This document shows positions 8,652-18,104 of a stretch of DNA of 64,000 nucleotides, piece after piece. Positions within the stretch are counted from its first letter, which is position 1, and each line of letters starts with the position of its first letter. The notes beneath the pieces were generated by a model that saw only the letters and a program-made list of their open reading frames with translations, had not been told where the DNA came from and did no database searches. Location of the stretch: assembly GCA_947053345.1 (NCBI GenBank), contig CAMRSM010000005.1, forward strand, positions 1 to 64,000. Direction: 5' to 3'. Position numbers and translations under genes: made by a program. Source of the DNA: an uncultured Lachnospiraceae bacterium (GTDB lineage Bacteria > Bacillota > Clostridia > Lachnospirales > Lachnospiraceae).

Positions 8652-9455
8652 TTATGGCTGTGTGATATCCTTTCCAAAATATTTTTCGGAAATCTCTGCC
8701 AGCTTCCCGCTCTCACGGAGCTGCCCAATGGCATCATTCAGCGCCTCCCGGAGTGTCTCACTGTCCTCCCCCTTGCGCACCGGGATTGCCACAAGGGACG
8801 CTTCTTCCGTAAGTGCCGCTACCTTGAGCGCTGCGTCCGGGTGTACTTTCATATAGTCGTCGTAGGACAGCTCCGCATTCAGCGTTGCGTCCACGCGCCC
8901 GGAAAGCACCATGTCAAGCGTCTGGTCGAGCGTATCCACGCCGAGCACAGTCGCGCCGTAGTCCTCCGCCAGATACATATAAGTGCTGTTGATGCTGTTT
9001 GCGGTCGTCTTTCCCTTCAAATCCTCAAAGGAGGTGATCTCATTGTTCCCGCTCCCCACAATCAGCGCCGTGTGGATATAAGCATAAGCGTCAGTGAAAT
9101 CATATTTTTCGCTGCGGTCATCCGTAATCTCCACTCCGTTGATCATCAGGTCGTAACGGCCGACCTCAAGTCCTGCGAGAAGCCCATCCCAATCGCCCTC
9201 CACAAAGACCGCTTTCACTCCGAGGATTTCCGCGATGGCTTCCCCCACCTCCGTGTCAAACCCGACCAGTTTATCATTTTCGTCATGGTAGGTCCACGGA
9301 GCCCATGTCCCTTCCATCGCAATCACAATCTCACCCTTTTCCCGAATGCGCGCGAGCAGATCCTGATCCGTCTCTTTCTTGCCGCAGCCCGCCGGAATAC
9401 AGAGAACAAACAGCAATGCCGCCATAAGCATGGTAAAAATCTTTTTTTTCTTCAT
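8652..9455 (-). CDS. Amino acid ABC transporter substrate-binding lipoprotein
   Basis: Extracellular solute-binding protein (family 3) of a polar amino acid importer, 267 residues. It has a lipoprotein signal ('KIFTMLMAALLFVLCIPAGC', lipidated Cys), then 'IREKGEIVIAMEGTWAPWTY', 'LVGFDTEVGEAIAEILG' and 'YDLMINGVEITDDRSEKYDF', the standard order for cystine/glutamine-type binding proteins. The chosen start is the ATG after GGAGGCAGGACGAAG; a longer frame overlapping the ATPase stop is less likely. It is the last gene of the permease-ATPase-binding protein unit and is followed by a terminator. The ligand cannot be fixed from sequence. Confidence 0.85.
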   Translation of the reverse strand: MKKKKIFTMLMAALLFVLCIPAGCGKKETDQDLLARIREKGEIVIAMEGTWAPWTYHDENDKLVGFDTEVGEAIAEILGVKAVFVEGDWDGLLAGLEVGRYDLMINGVEITDDRSEKYDFTDAYAYIHTALIVGSGNNEITSFEDLKGKTTANSINSTYMYLAEDYGATVLGVDTLDQTLDMVLSGRVDATLNAELSYDDYMKVHPDAALKVAALTEEASLVAIPVRKGEDSETLREALNDAIGQLRESGKLAEISEKYFGKDITQP

Positions 9456-9484
9456 CTTCGTCCTGCCTCCAAATTTATTATATT

Positions 9485-10249
9485 TCACTGCTCTTTCCCC
9501 ACCCCATCATCCTTTGTTTCCAACCTCAAAAACGCCCTCGTCCGCTCCTGTTTCGGATTCCCAAAAATTTCCTCTGCGGTGCCTTCCTCCACAACTGCCC
9601 CGCCTTCCATAAAGATTACCTTGTTGGATACGGTCTTCGCGAAACCCAGTTCATGCGTGACAACGAGCATCGTCATGCCGTCCGCGGCGAGCTGGCGCAT
9701 GACTTCGAGCACCTCCCCGGTCAGTTCCGGATCAAGCGCCGAGGTCGGCTCATCAAAGTATATGATCTCCGGTTCCGTTGCGATCGCCCGCGCGATGGCA
9801 ACACGCTGCTGCTGCCCGCCGGAGAGCTGGTGCGGATAATAGTCGTACCGGTCGGAAAGCCCGACCTTGTCAAGCATTTTATGCCCGATGGCGGCGGCCT
9901 CTGCCTTCGGCATCTTTCTCGCCACGGTAAGCCCCTCCGTCACGTTTTGCAGCGCCGTCTTATTGAGAAAAAGATTGTAATTCTGGAAGACAAAAGCCGT
10001 CTTTTTGCGCAGCCTGGCAATGTCCTTCTTTTTGACATGGCCGAACGTAAATTCTTCGCCGTCAAAGCGCATCGTCCCGCCGTCCGCCGCCTCCAAAAAA
10101 TTCATACAGCGCAGCAGGGTTGTTTTGCCTGAACCGCTCGGTCCTAAGATCGCGATCACATCGCCCTTATTAACGCTAAGGTCAACACCCTTTAAAACCT
10201 CGCCTTCTCCGAAATCTTTGTGTATACCTTTTATTTCCAACATGCCCAC
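9485..10249 (-). CDS. Amino acid ABC transporter ATP-binding protein
   Basis: GlnQ/TcyC-type ATPase, 254 residues, energising polar amino acid import. Walker A '[12 protein letters not shown]', Q-loop '[18 protein letters not shown]', signature '[16 protein letters not shown]', Walker B '[15 protein letters not shown]' and the H-loop 'VVTHELGFA' are all present. Translation probably begins at GTG (GGGAGG eight bases upstream) rather than at the ATG two codons later. It lies about 200 bases after the permease; no terminator or gene was recognised in that gap. Confidence 0.88.
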   Translation of the reverse strand: MGMLEIKGIHKDFGEGEVLKGVDLSVNKGDVIAILGPSGSGKTTLLRCMNFLEAADGGTMRFDGEEFTFGHVKKKDIARLRKKTAFVFQNYNLFLNKTALQNVTEGLTVARKMPKAEAAAIGHKMLDKVGLSDRYDYYPHQLSGGQQQRVAIARAIATEPEIIYFDEPTSALDPELTGEVLEVMRQLAADGMTMLVVTHELGFAKTVSNKVIFMEGGAVVEEGTAEEIFGNPKQERTRAFLRLETKDDGVGKEQ

Positions 10250-10451
10250 CGCGATGCCCTCCCTTTCCTGTCTTCCCTTGTCGCCGCCGGTTTACCGCCG
10301 TCTTCCCGGTTCTTCACCCGTATGCCCCGGGACATATCTTATGTTCCTGCCCCAAACCTTCGTTCCGGCCTGTTTCGATAATGCCAAAGGCTTCCTTTTT
10401 CCGGGCACAGACAAAGCCCCCAAAGCCACGGGGATACATTTCCGTACATGC

Positions 10452-11138
10452 CTACCTCACTGCGGCTTTCTTCACGCCCCGGTAACGGTTCAAACGTTTC
10501 TCCCCAAGGTGCTGCAGCCAGGTCAGAACGGTCGAGAAAACAAGGTACATCAGCGCTACCTCCGTGTAGACGAGAAGCGGCTCATAGGTTCTTGCCACGA
10601 TGCGCTGCGCCGCCATGAACATTTCCGCTACCGTGATGCTCGCGACGAGCGAGGTGTCCTTCATCATTGAGAGCAGGGAATTCGAGAGCGGCGGGAATGC
10701 CGTGCGCATCGCCTGCGGCAGCACGATCCGGCGGATAATCTGGTGGTATTTCATCCCGGCGCAGTACCCTGCCTCCATCTGCCCGGCCGGAACCGCTTCC
10801 AGTGCCGCACGCATCGTTTCCGCGCAGTACGCCCCCTCATTGACCGCCAGCACAAAGGCAGCACAGACAAAGGGGTTGATGAGGTAACCAAGACCCGATA
10901 TGCCGTAGAACACAAGATAAAGCTGTACGATCAGCGGGGTTCCGCGGATGATCCAGATGTACACCCTCGCGATCTGCTTTAATACTTTCACATTTGCAAA
11001 CTGGATCAGTGCCACGAAAATGGCAATCACAAGCGCCATCGCGAAAGCGACCGCCGTCAGCGGCAGTGTCACCTTCAGCCCGGGAACTAATATTTTCCAA
11101 AAGGAATCCGTCAGGATATGTAATGTGCGTTCACTCAT
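10452..11138 (-). CDS. Amino acid ABC transporter permease
   Basis: HisM/TcyB-type membrane permease, 228 residues, first gene of the importer unit. It shows the family N-terminus ('SFWKILVPGLKVTLPLTAVAF'), about five membrane segments, the 'IIRGTPLIVQLYLVFYG' motif and the ATPase-contacting EAA loop ('EAVPAGQMEAGYCAGMKYHQ'). The start at 'MSERTLHIL' follows AGGAAGG; longer upstream in-frame sequence lacks a ribosome site. It must pair with itself, since only one permease gene is present. Confidence 0.88.
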   Translation of the reverse strand: MSERTLHILTDSFWKILVPGLKVTLPLTAVAFAMALVIAIFVALIQFANVKVLKQIARVYIWIIRGTPLIVQLYLVFYGISGLGYLINPFVCAAFVLAVNEGAYCAETMRAALEAVPAGQMEAGYCAGMKYHQIIRRIVLPQAMRTAFPPLSNSLLSMMKDTSLVASITVAEMFMAAQRIVARTYEPLLVYTEVALMYLVFSTVLTWLQHLGEKRLNRYRGVKKAAVR

Positions 11139-11347
11139 GTCTGTAACCTTCCTGTCTATGTTTTCCGGATAAAACGGCGGGGAACAACAAAATATGCCAT
11201 AGAAAAGCATTGCGGCAGCTCCCCCGGTATAGGGGCATGCCCTTGCACCGTACTGGTGTTCTATTCTATCATATTCCTTTGCAAAATGCAATATCCACAA
11301 ATGCGATCCGGTAAGTCTTGCACACATGCCCCATCGTTATCATGGTC

Positions 11348-11902
11348 TTATTCCCCTTCCTGTCCTGCCAAATATCCGCCCTGCACTTCCCTGCCCTTTA
11401 GGTCTTTTGCCTCCCCGTCCGAAAAACGGTTCTTTAAGATCGTTTCTTCCAATATTTTTGCCGCACGGACAATCTGCTCCTTACACGGCCGCTTTTTATA
11501 ATATTCCGCCGTCCGCGCCTGCGGCGCTGCGCCCAGCATCTGCTCCCGCTCCTCCTTCGTGAGCTGTTTTTTGTCAAGCCCTAACAGTTCACGACAGATA
11601 ATGGATCCGTATTCCTCCTTAAAACACGCCGCAAGGTGCTGTACTGCCTCGTAATTGCGCCGCTTGCCCTCCTGGTCGCGCCCCTCGGTCGCCCCGGTCT
11701 CCATGCCTGCCACCAAAAACATCCCCGACACTGCGCCGCAGACTTCGCGCATGCGCCCCATACCCGCGCCGAACGAAGCCGCGATCCGCATCGCCGTTGC
11801 CTGGTCAAACCCATACAGATCCGCATATGTCACAAACACCGCCTGCGAGCAGTTACAGCCCTCCATAAAAAGCTCCCCCGCCCTTTCCGCCCTTGATTCC
11901 AT
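11348..11902 (-). CDS. C-GCAxxG-C-C family (C_GCAxxG_C_C) redox-associated protein
   Basis: A 184-residue protein matching the C_GCAxxG_C_C family of Clostridia. The cysteine pattern runs 'EGCNCSQAVFVTYADLYG', 'ASFGAGMGRMREVCGAVSG' and later 'ICRELLG' and 'KKRPCKEQI'. Members are often near redox or metal genes; the molecular role is not known. The start follows GGAGGCGGAAA. It is transcribed toward the ABC permease with a 210-base gap, so a link to transport is possible but unproven. Confidence 0.75.
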   Translation of the reverse strand: MESRAERAGELFMEGCNCSQAVFVTYADLYGFDQATAMRIAASFGAGMGRMREVCGAVSGMFLVAGMETGATEGRDQEGKRRNYEAVQHLAACFKEEYGSIICRELLGLDKKQLTKEEREQMLGAAPQARTAEYYKKRPCKEQIVRAAKILEETILKNRFSDGEAKDLKGREVQGGYLAGQEGE

Positions 11903-12047
11903 TTTCCGCCTCCTATATTATGTTCCGCAGCTCCCTCTACCAGCACCCCACAGAAAAGATTTCATCCGCTTTTCACCCAAAATCCCTTCCCGCACGGTTT
12001 CCCGGCGGCAGCTGCTTTTCCTGTTTCCGCCCCTGTCCGGCGCAGAT

Positions 12048-12082
12048 ACAAAAAGAAGATGCAGCCTCTATAGGACTGCATC
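12048..12082 (-). terminator. Terminator overlapping the HD-GYP gene end
   Basis: GATGCAG-tcctatagagg-CTGCATC followed by TTCTTTTT on the minus strand. The left arm contains the last codons of the HD-GYP gene, so the stop codon lies in the loop. Confidence 0.7.
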
Positions 12083-13144
12083 AATCTTAAGTTCCTGTTT
12101 TTTAGCCAGATCAATAAATGTATTGTCCACCCGCACAACCGGGGATGCCAGCGCACGCGGGTTGACCATGATGATCTCCCCCCTGCTGCCGTCCGAAAGC
12201 TGGACGGTGTGGTGGATATATGTCTCTGCCATTTTCCCGAGCAGCGGCAGCAGATACTGAGGGTTGAACAGGTGCATGCCCTCCTCCTCAAAAATACGGA
12301 CGACATCAAAAGGACAGAATGCGCCGCGGTAGATGCGCCTGCTCGTCATCGCGTCATACACATCCGCAATGCCGACAATGCTCGAAACCATGTCAATCTC
12401 GTTCCCCGCCTTGCCCGCCGGATAGCCCGAACCGTCAAAACGCTCATGATGGTCGATCGCTGCCCGCTTGATCCGCTCATCGACCGCCGCGCTTTTGAGT
12501 ATCTCATAGCCACTCTCCGCATGCATTTTAGCAATGTCATACTCCTCGTCCGTAAGCCTGCCGGGCTTGTTCAAAATGCGCGGCGGGACAAGGAGCTTCC
12601 CCGCATCATGAAGCAGCCCCGCCAATGTCAGCACGCGGTTCTCTTCCTCTCCCAGATGCATCCAGTCACCAAACACATTGCAGATCAAAGCTACATTGAC
12701 CGAATGCATAAATATATGGTCATCATAATCACGGATACAATGAAGCATATTAAAAATATGTGCGTTGCTCCTCGCGTCCCCGATCATCCCCCTCACGCTG
12801 TCGTACATCGTCTCAGGTTCAATCCCTGCAGCCCCGAGCACGATCTGCTCCAAGGTTTCCTTCACAGCCTTCACGGTGCTGTCGTATGTATCCTTGAACT
12901 GGACAAAGTCCGCTCCCTTCCGCAGGGCCGCGGTATAGGCATCCTCACCCGGTGCCTGCCCCTCCTCCACATAAACCCATATGCCGCCGACCGAGTAAAA
13001 CATCAACTTTGCGATCGAATCTGCGCCAAGCACCGTATCCTTATTCACAATCAACTGGTCGGTTCTCGAATAAATGTCCTGCGCCGTGATCAATCCCGGC
13101 GTGATCTCACTGATCGGAACCCGCTTCATTTCTCTGTCGTCCAC
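12068..13144 (-). CDS. HD-GYP domain phosphodiesterase-like protein
   Basis: Probable cyclic-di-nucleotide phosphodiesterase, 358 residues. A roughly 110-residue N-terminal region ('MKRVPISEITPGLITAQDIY') is common in such proteins. The HD-GYP domain shows 'HSVNVALICNVFG', 'GLLHDAGKLLVPPRILNKPG', 'HAESGYEIL' and the intact signature 'HHERFDGSGYP', then 'IVGIADVYDAMTSRRIY'. All metal-binding His/Asp positions appear present. Translation likely starts at GTG seven bases after AGGAGG. No sensor or receiver domain is attached. It has its own promoter and terminator, so it is probably monocistronic. Confidence 0.85.
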   Translation of the reverse strand: MDDREMKRVPISEITPGLITAQDIYSRTDQLIVNKDTVLGADSIAKLMFYSVGGIWVYVEEGQAPGEDAYTAALRKGADFVQFKDTYDSTVKAVKETLEQIVLGAAGIEPETMYDSVRGMIGDARSNAHIFNMLHCIRDYDDHIFMHSVNVALICNVFGDWMHLGEEENRVLTLAGLLHDAGKLLVPPRILNKPGRLTDEEYDIAKMHAESGYEILKSAAVDERIKRAAIDHHERFDGSGYPAGKAGNEIDMVSSIVGIADVYDAMTSRRIYRGAFCPFDVVRIFEEEGMHLFNPQYLLPLLGKMAETYIHHTVQLSDGSRGEIIMVNPRALASPVVRVDNTFIDLAKKQELKIDAVL

Positions 13145-13199
13145 CCCATCCCCTCCTGTTCTGGGAAATGTCTCTAGCATAGCTTTGCTATTACTGACA

Positions 13200-13228
13200 A
13201 GTATAACATATTTCTGCAATTTATGCAA
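13200..13228 (-). promoter_or_regulatory. Promoter of the HD-GYP gene
   Basis: On the minus strand TTGCAT and TATACT are separated by 17 bases, about 55 bases upstream of the GTG start. Confidence 0.55.
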
Positions 13229-13333
13229 TTATTACTTTCTTTTTTCAAACGATTTTGAAATTTTTTTTGATTTTGCAGAAAAATGTGGTTTATATAAATT
13301 CCACAGGCTCCCCCATACCCGCCGGCAATTTTG

Positions 13334-13362
13334 TAGACAACCGGAAAGGTCTATGCTATAAT
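13334..13362 (+). promoter_or_regulatory. Promoter of the CPCC gene
   Basis: TAGACA and TATAAT with a 17-base spacer, ending 38 bases before the TTG start of the downstream small gene. Confidence 0.55.
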
Positions 13363-13400
13363 AGCCTCATCAATAAACGGCGCATCGGGAGGGGCATGTT

Positions 13401-13694
13401 TTGAAAAAATATCAATGTTTATGCTGCGGTTACAAAACGCTGGATTCCCGCGGGGAGTTCGACATCTGTCCGGTCTGCTTCTGGGAGGACGATACTTACT
13501 TTAATTATTCCGGGGAGCCGATAACGGGCATGTACCACGACGGGGAACCGGCCATGGAAGAACTGTTGGATATTCCTTCCGGCGCGAACCACGGTTTGAC
13601 ATTAAGAGCCGCACAGGAAAACTACCGCTTGTTCGGGGCATGCGAGAAGGACATGCTGCCCCATGTCAGGAAACCGCACAGCAGTGAAGAATAG
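13401..13694 (+). CDS. CPCC family cysteine-rich protein
   Basis: A 97-residue protein with an N-terminal zinc-ribbon-like region: 'YQCLCCGYKTLDSRGEFDIC' then 'PVCFWEDD', matching CPCC-type proteins in which two CxxC pairs probably hold zinc. The rest ('ITGMYHDGEPAMEELLDIPS', 'GLTLRAAQENYRLFGACEKD') is typical of the family ('sGaNh.sL.eAr.NY..fGac'). The start is a TTG after GGGAGGGG; no in-frame ATG lies upstream. It is a lone plus-strand gene between minus-strand neighbours. Function unknown; relatives occur near polymorphic toxin loci, though no toxin is visible here. Confidence 0.75.
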   Translation: MKKYQCLCCGYKTLDSRGEFDICPVCFWEDDTYFNYSGEPITGMYHDGEPAMEELLDIPSGANHGLTLRAAQENYRLFGACEKDMLPHVRKPHSSEE

Positions 13695-13724
13695 CAAGTC
13701 CCGCCGCCCTTAGCCACGGCCAAC

Positions 13725-13767
13725 AAAGCAGGTGGTATGCCTCCTTTTCCGGAAGCATACCACCTTT
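13725..13767. terminator. Bidirectional terminator between CPCC and pgi
   Basis: AAAGcaGGTGGTATGC and GCATACCACCTTTGT form a 10-bp stem with A and T flanks. It can end both the plus-strand CPCC gene and the minus-strand pgi gene. Confidence 0.65.
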
Positions 13768-13868
13768 GTCATAAACATCCCTGTTACCGTCTGCCCGCGC
13801 GTCCCATTTGCAGGCAGTAAAAGCTTCTTAAGATTCGTTGCCGGCTTCCGTGAAAGCCCTGCCCTGTT

Positions 13869-15215
13869 TTACAGCCTCTTCGCCAGTTCCCTGCCCAGTT
13901 CCTCAAATCCCGGCTTTCCGAGCAGCGCAAACATGTTCTTCTTGTAACTCTCAACACCCGGCTGGTCAAACGGATTGACCCCTAACAGATACCCGGAAAT
14001 GCCGCATGCAAACTCAAAGAAATAGAACAGCTCACCGAGTGAGAATTCGGTCTGCGCCGGAAGATTGACAAGAAGGTTCGGCACATTGCCGTCCGTGTGC
14101 GCCAGCCTTGTCCCCTTCATCGCGCTCTTGTTAATAAAATCGACGCTCTTGCCCGCAAGGTAATTTAAGCCGTCAAGGTCAACATCCTCCTTCTCGAGGA
14201 TGACTTCGCAGGTAGGTGTCTCAAGGTTGATGACGGTCTCAAACATCGTGCGCTGCCCGTCCTGGATAAACTGCCCCATCGAGTGCAGGTCGGTTGTCAG
14301 ATCCACCGCCGCCGGGAAGATGCCTTTCTGGTCCTTGCCCTCACTCTCCCCGTAAAGCTGTTTCCACCACTCGCCGACATAGTGCAGGGACGGCTCATAA
14401 TTGCAGAGGATCTCAATCGACTTGTTCTTTCTCAGCAGGATGTTGCGCACCGCCGCGTAAAGCATGGAATCGTTCTCCTCAAACGGTTTATTCAGGCATT
14501 TCTCGCGCATGCTCGCAGCGCCCTCCATCAATGCCGTGATATCCGCCCCGCTGACCGCGATCGGGAGCAGGCCGACTGCCGTGAGTACCGAAAATCGCCC
14601 GCCGACATCATCCGGGACAACAAAACTTTCATAACCCTCCTCGGTCGCAAGGTTCTTGAGCGCCCCCCGCGCCTTATCGGTCGTCGCGTAAATGCGCTTC
14701 GCGGCACCTTCCTTACCGTATTTTTCAATCAACATCTTCTTGAACACGCGGAATGCGATCGCCGGTTCTGTCGTCGTGCCGGACTTGCTGATGATATTGA
14801 CCGAAAAATCACGCTCTCCGATCACCTGCATCAAATGTGTGATATACGTGCTGCTGATGTTGTTGCCGACATAATAAATCTCCGGTGTCTTGCGCACTTC
14901 CTTGGATACCGAATTGTAAAAACTGTGGCGCAGGAACTCGATCGCCGCACGTGCCCCAAGGTAGGAACCTCCGATCCCGATCACCAAAAGCACTTCGGAA
15001 TCGCCCTGGATTTTCGCCGCTGCCGCTTTAATGCGAGCGAATTCTTCCTTGTCGTAGTCCACCGGAAGGTCAATCCAGCCAAGATAGTCATTTCCCGCAC
15101 CTGTCTTTGCAAGAAGCTCCTCCCTCGCTGCCTCCGCTGTTTTTTTCATGTAGCAGACCTCATCCTCGCGGATGAATTTCTTTGCCGCACTGTAATCAAA
15201 TGTTACGTTCGCCAT
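13869..15215 (-). CDS. pgi: Glucose-6-phosphate isomerase
   Basis: Glycolytic isomerase interconverting glucose 6-phosphate and fructose 6-phosphate, 448 residues, the usual length in Firmicutes. Visible motifs are '[18 protein letters not shown]' (sugar phosphate isomerase loop), '[20 protein letters not shown]' (PGI signature region), '[16 protein letters not shown]', 'MGQFIQDG' and '[15 protein letters not shown]'. The start is the ATG nine bases after GGAG; the ATG two codons earlier sits too close to it. Own promoter upstream; shared terminator downstream. Confidence 0.95.
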   Translation of the reverse strand: MANVTFDYSAAKKFIREDEVCYMKKTAEAAREELLAKTGAGNDYLGWIDLPVDYDKEEFARIKAAAAKIQGDSEVLLVIGIGGSYLGARAAIEFLRHSFYNSVSKEVRKTPEIYYVGNNISSTYITHLMQVIGERDFSVNIISKSGTTTEPAIAFRVFKKMLIEKYGKEGAAKRIYATTDKARGALKNLATEEGYESFVVPDDVGGRFSVLTAVGLLPIAVSGADITALMEGAASMREKCLNKPFEENDSMLYAAVRNILLRKNKSIEILCNYEPSLHYVGEWWKQLYGESEGKDQKGIFPAAVDLTTDLHSMGQFIQDGQRTMFETVINLETPTCEVILEKEDVDLDGLNYLAGKSVDFINKSAMKGTRLAHTDGNVPNLLVNLPAQTEFSLGELFYFFEFACGISGYLLGVNPFDQPGVESYKKNMFALLGKPGFEELGRELAKRL

Positions 15216-15308
15216 AATCATCGTCTCCTTTTTTAAATCATCAGATCGTTTCCCGGATACATCGTTATCCCTGACTACAGGTTTCTGTCATCATCCGGCA
15301 TTATCTTT

Positions 15309-15337
15309 ATTTTAACAGACAAGCCCTCTCCTTGCAA
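15309..15337 (-). promoter_or_regulatory. Promoter of pgi
   Basis: TTGCAA and TAAAAT on the minus strand with a 17-base spacer, about 95 bases before the pgi start. Confidence 0.5.
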
Positions 15338-15385
15338 TCTTTTTTTCCATAATTTCCTTTTCCCCTGCACAAAACGACAACAATT

Positions 15386-16612
15386 TTAAACCAAGAATTC
15401 CCGCAGCACTTCCTCAATCAGGGCACCGTTTTCCTGGTCGCTGCTGATCTGCGCCGCCAAAAGCGGGGCAGCGTCCTCCAGCGAATTTTCTTTCTTCAGC
15501 AGGTCAAGCGCGGCGGCAAGCTGCTCCATCGCTTCCCGCGGAAATGCTTTCTTTTCCTGTTGCAGTTCTGCCTGCGCCAAAGCCTCTTCCGGTTCCGTCT
15601 CTTTTTCAGTCATCTCACGCTTTAATTCATACTTCATATGTTCCCTTTTTTTGCGGGCTGCCATCTCTTTTTTGCTTTCTTTCCGCATTCTTTTGGACGC
15701 GGTCTCACCGGATATTCCATCCGGTTCTTTTGTTTGCGTTTCGGTTGGTTTTGCCTCTTGCGCCAACCCCTGCTCCGCGCCGCTCACCACATAGAATTTC
15801 GGTGCGGCTTCTGCCTGTCCTTGCTTTTCCGCATTCCCGGTCTTGCGCTTCCATTCTTCAAAATCCACGTTCTGTGCAGGTGCGTTCTCCGCCTTGATCA
15901 GATGCCGGATCCGGATTGCACCGGCAAAACCATCCTCCTCGGTCTCCGCCCCCTGTGCATCCTCCTCCCCGCCGTCATTGTTTTCTCTCGCAAAGGCAGT
16001 GTTCTGCTCATAATCATCTTCCCGTGCAAAAGCTCCTTCCTCCCAGTAAGCTTCCTCCGTGGAAAAATCCTCATCTTCCCCGGACTCCTGTGCCGACATT
16101 CTGCTGCCTTCCCATGCATGGTTGTTAAAATAATCCTTCAGGTTGCGCTTCAACTGGTTTCTCTTCTCTGCAAGGTTCGCAATATTATCCACAACAATAT
16201 CCACAATCACCGTCCATATGCCGATGAAAAATGTAAACAAAATGGCTTCTCTGTCCACCTGATAAAAAATCCCGGAAACCGCCGCCATCACAAGAAGTCC
16301 CGCACATAGTATCCACACTTGTCCACCGATTTTATCCCATGTGGATAACATTATCCCCATGAATTTTTTTCCTTCGACGTACTTATCCACGAAAATATCC
16401 ACATTATTCACTTTGCCGTGCATATCTATGCACTCCTCAAAATCCTGCTGCATTCTGACCAGCCATTTCTTCCTTGCCCCCTCCATCTTAAGTGTCTGCC
16501 GCAGCTGTTTACCGTAGTAACTTATCAACATCAGCTTGAGCAGGATCCCGATGCCGCATACCCCCGCCATCAGATAAAGAAAAACTCCTTTTGCCAACCA
16601 TTCCTGTACCAT
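15386..16612 (-). CDS. Membrane-anchored acidic hypothetical protein
   Basis: A 408-residue protein of no family I recognise. An N-terminal membrane segment ('VFLYLMAGVCGIGILLKLML') is followed by a helix-rich stretch, two more hydrophobic segments near residues 90-140 ('IGGQVWILCAGLLVMAAVSG' and 'LFTFFIGIWTVIVDIVV'), then a long acidic, low-complexity region and a Lys/Glu-rich coiled-coil-like tail ('KRMRKESKKEMAARKKREHM'). The cytoplasmic tail probably ends in a small helical domain ('LLAAQISSDQENGALIEEVL'). The start follows GGAGGGATTATT. It lies downstream of coaX behind a terminator. Similar proteins seem confined to Lachnospiraceae. Confidence 0.65.
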   Translation of the reverse strand: MVQEWLAKGVFLYLMAGVCGIGILLKLMLISYYGKQLRQTLKMEGARKKWLVRMQQDFEECIDMHGKVNNVDIFVDKYVEGKKFMGIMLSTWDKIGGQVWILCAGLLVMAAVSGIFYQVDREAILFTFFIGIWTVIVDIVVDNIANLAEKRNQLKRNLKDYFNNHAWEGSRMSAQESGEDEDFSTEEAYWEEGAFAREDDYEQNTAFARENNDGGEEDAQGAETEEDGFAGAIRIRHLIKAENAPAQNVDFEEWKRKTGNAEKQGQAEAAPKFYVVSGAEQGLAQEAKPTETQTKEPDGISGETASKRMRKESKKEMAARKKREHMKYELKREMTEKETEPEEALAQAELQQEKKAFPREAMEQLAAALDLLKKENSLEDAAPLLAAQISSDQENGALIEEVLREFLV

Positions 16613-16663
16613 AATAATCCCTCCGTTTTTGTGAAACCGCATTTGCAGTCGTCGACTTTTGTA

Positions 16664-16709
16664 CAAAAAAATAGCATATTGGATTTCCATTTTTTTGCAA
16701 ATCCAATAT
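16664..16709 (-). terminator. Terminator after coaX
   Basis: On the minus strand ATATTGGATTT pairs with AAATCCAATAT (11 bp, 12-base loop), followed by GCTATTTTTTT. It separates coaX from the membrane protein gene. Confidence 0.75.
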
Positions 16710-16794
16710 ACCATCTTTTTCCAATTTTGGAAAGAAGTTTCGTAGGACAGGTTTCGACAGGTCATAGGGCTTTTTCCAATATTATATTACATTT

Positions 16795-17571
16795 TCAAAT
16801 ACTGGCTCGATTTTTCCGATATATTGCCCACAATCCCTTCATCGTCAGCATCGGGTCATAAACATCAATCAGCTCCGTCTCATCCGAAATGATCTTGCCA
16901 AGCCCCCCCGTCGCAACGACCTTTAATTGCGGAAGCCCCGCTTCTTTTTTGACTTGTTTTATGATGTACTCTGTCTGCCCGATATATCCGTATACAAGCC
17001 CCGCCTGCATACTGCTGACCGTCTCCTTCGCAAGGATGGAAGCCGGCTTCCGGATCTCAATCTCCGGCAGTTTCGCCGTCTCGTTCCAGAGGGCATTGGC
17101 GCAGATAGCAATGCCGGGGCTCGTAATCCCCGCCGCAAAAGCCCCGTCCTCAAGAATCAGGTCGTATGTGGTCGCCGTCCCAAAATCAACCACAAAGACC
17201 GGCCCCCCGTAGAGTTCATATGCCGCCACCGCGTCCACGATGCGGTCCGCCCCAATCTCCCGCGGATTGCCCGTGACGATCTTGATTCCCGTTTTTATAC
17301 CCGTGCCGACGATCATCGGGGTTTTCCCGAAATATTTTATGATACAGCTTGTCAGGGAGTACATCACCCCGGGAACGACGGAGGAAATAATGACATCCTC
17401 AATCTGTACCGGCAGGATCTCCCTCGCCTCAAGCAGGCCCAAAAACTGCACGCCAAATTCGTCGGATGTGCGCGGTGTCCTTGTTGTGAGCCTAAAGCTT
17501 GCCTCCACCTCACCGTCCTGCAACACGGCAAGCGTTATATTGGTATTTCCAACGTCAATCGCCAGTACCAT
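16795..17571 (-). CDS. coaX: Type III pantothenate kinase
   Basis: First enzyme of coenzyme A synthesis, phosphorylating pantothenate; 258 residues, the usual length. It has the ASKHA-fold phosphate motif '[16 protein letters not shown]', the pantothenate site '[19 protein letters not shown]', the catalytic-Asp and ATP motif '[15 protein letters not shown]', and 'GGITSPGI'-like sequence ('[16 protein letters not shown]'), with '[11 protein letters not shown]' near the end. The start follows AAAGGGG. A terminator lies downstream. Confidence 0.93.
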   Translation of the reverse strand: MVLAIDVGNTNITLAVLQDGEVEASFRLTTRTPRTSDEFGVQFLGLLEAREILPVQIEDVIISSVVPGVMYSLTSCIIKYFGKTPMIVGTGIKTGIKIVTGNPREIGADRIVDAVAAYELYGGPVFVVDFGTATTYDLILEDGAFAAGITSPGIAICANALWNETAKLPEIEIRKPASILAKETVSSMQAGLVYGYIGQTEYIIKQVKKEAGLPQLKVVATGGLGKIISDETELIDVYDPMLTMKGLWAIYRKNRASI

Positions 17572-17647
17572 TTTATACCCCTTTCCTTTTCAATGTTATG
17601 CAGGCCGAAAAACCCTGCCGGATTCTCCCGCACACGAAAAAGCGGGG

Positions 17648-17983
17648 TCATCCCTTCCCCGGCTGCCCCAAAATGAATACCCTGTAATAAAGTTCCAGGG
17701 ATTCCAAAAGCTCACGCTTTTCCTCCTGCAATGCCTTTGCCTTTAACACACTCCCGATTTCGTCATAAAGAAGGTCATTCTCGTCACATTCCGTGCGCAG
17801 CAAAAGCCCTTCCTCCGGATCAAACTCCAGAAAAAGAGCCCCGCCGACATCTTCTGTAAAAAGCACGCACATGATCCTAAGTTCTTCCTTAACCTGCTGC
17901 GGCAGCCGCCCGAACGCTTCCTCATTAAAATAATATTTTTGTTCATAGTAATTGCTTCCGCAAAGCACCAGTTGCCCTTTCAT
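17648..17983 (-). CDS. DUF6145-like protein
   Basis: A 111-residue soluble protein resembling DUF6145 of Lachnospiraceae: 'VLCGSNYYEQKYYFN', 'LPQQVKEELRIMCVLFTEDV', then 'YDEIGSVLKAKALQEEKREL'. I place the start at 'MKGQLVLCGS' because family members begin close to this motif; the ribosome site there (GGGGTTTGGG) is weak and an in-frame start farther upstream cannot be excluded. It sits between coaX and the LiaF-like gene on the same strand. Function unknown; the domain call is from recall. Confidence 0.6.
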   Translation of the reverse strand: MKGQLVLCGSNYYEQKYYFNEEAFGRLPQQVKEELRIMCVLFTEDVGGALFLEFDPEEGLLLRTECDENDLLYDEIGSVLKAKALQEEKRELLESLELYYRVFILGQPGKG

Positions 17984-18104
17984 CCCAAACCCCGTTTCCG
18001 CGTATCCCCGCCCGATTTTTAATAGTACCACACTGTCATTTTCTTTCCTGCCCTGTACCGCCCATATCCCTCCTGCAAAACATCCTCCCAGGGCCGGGGT
18101 CAAG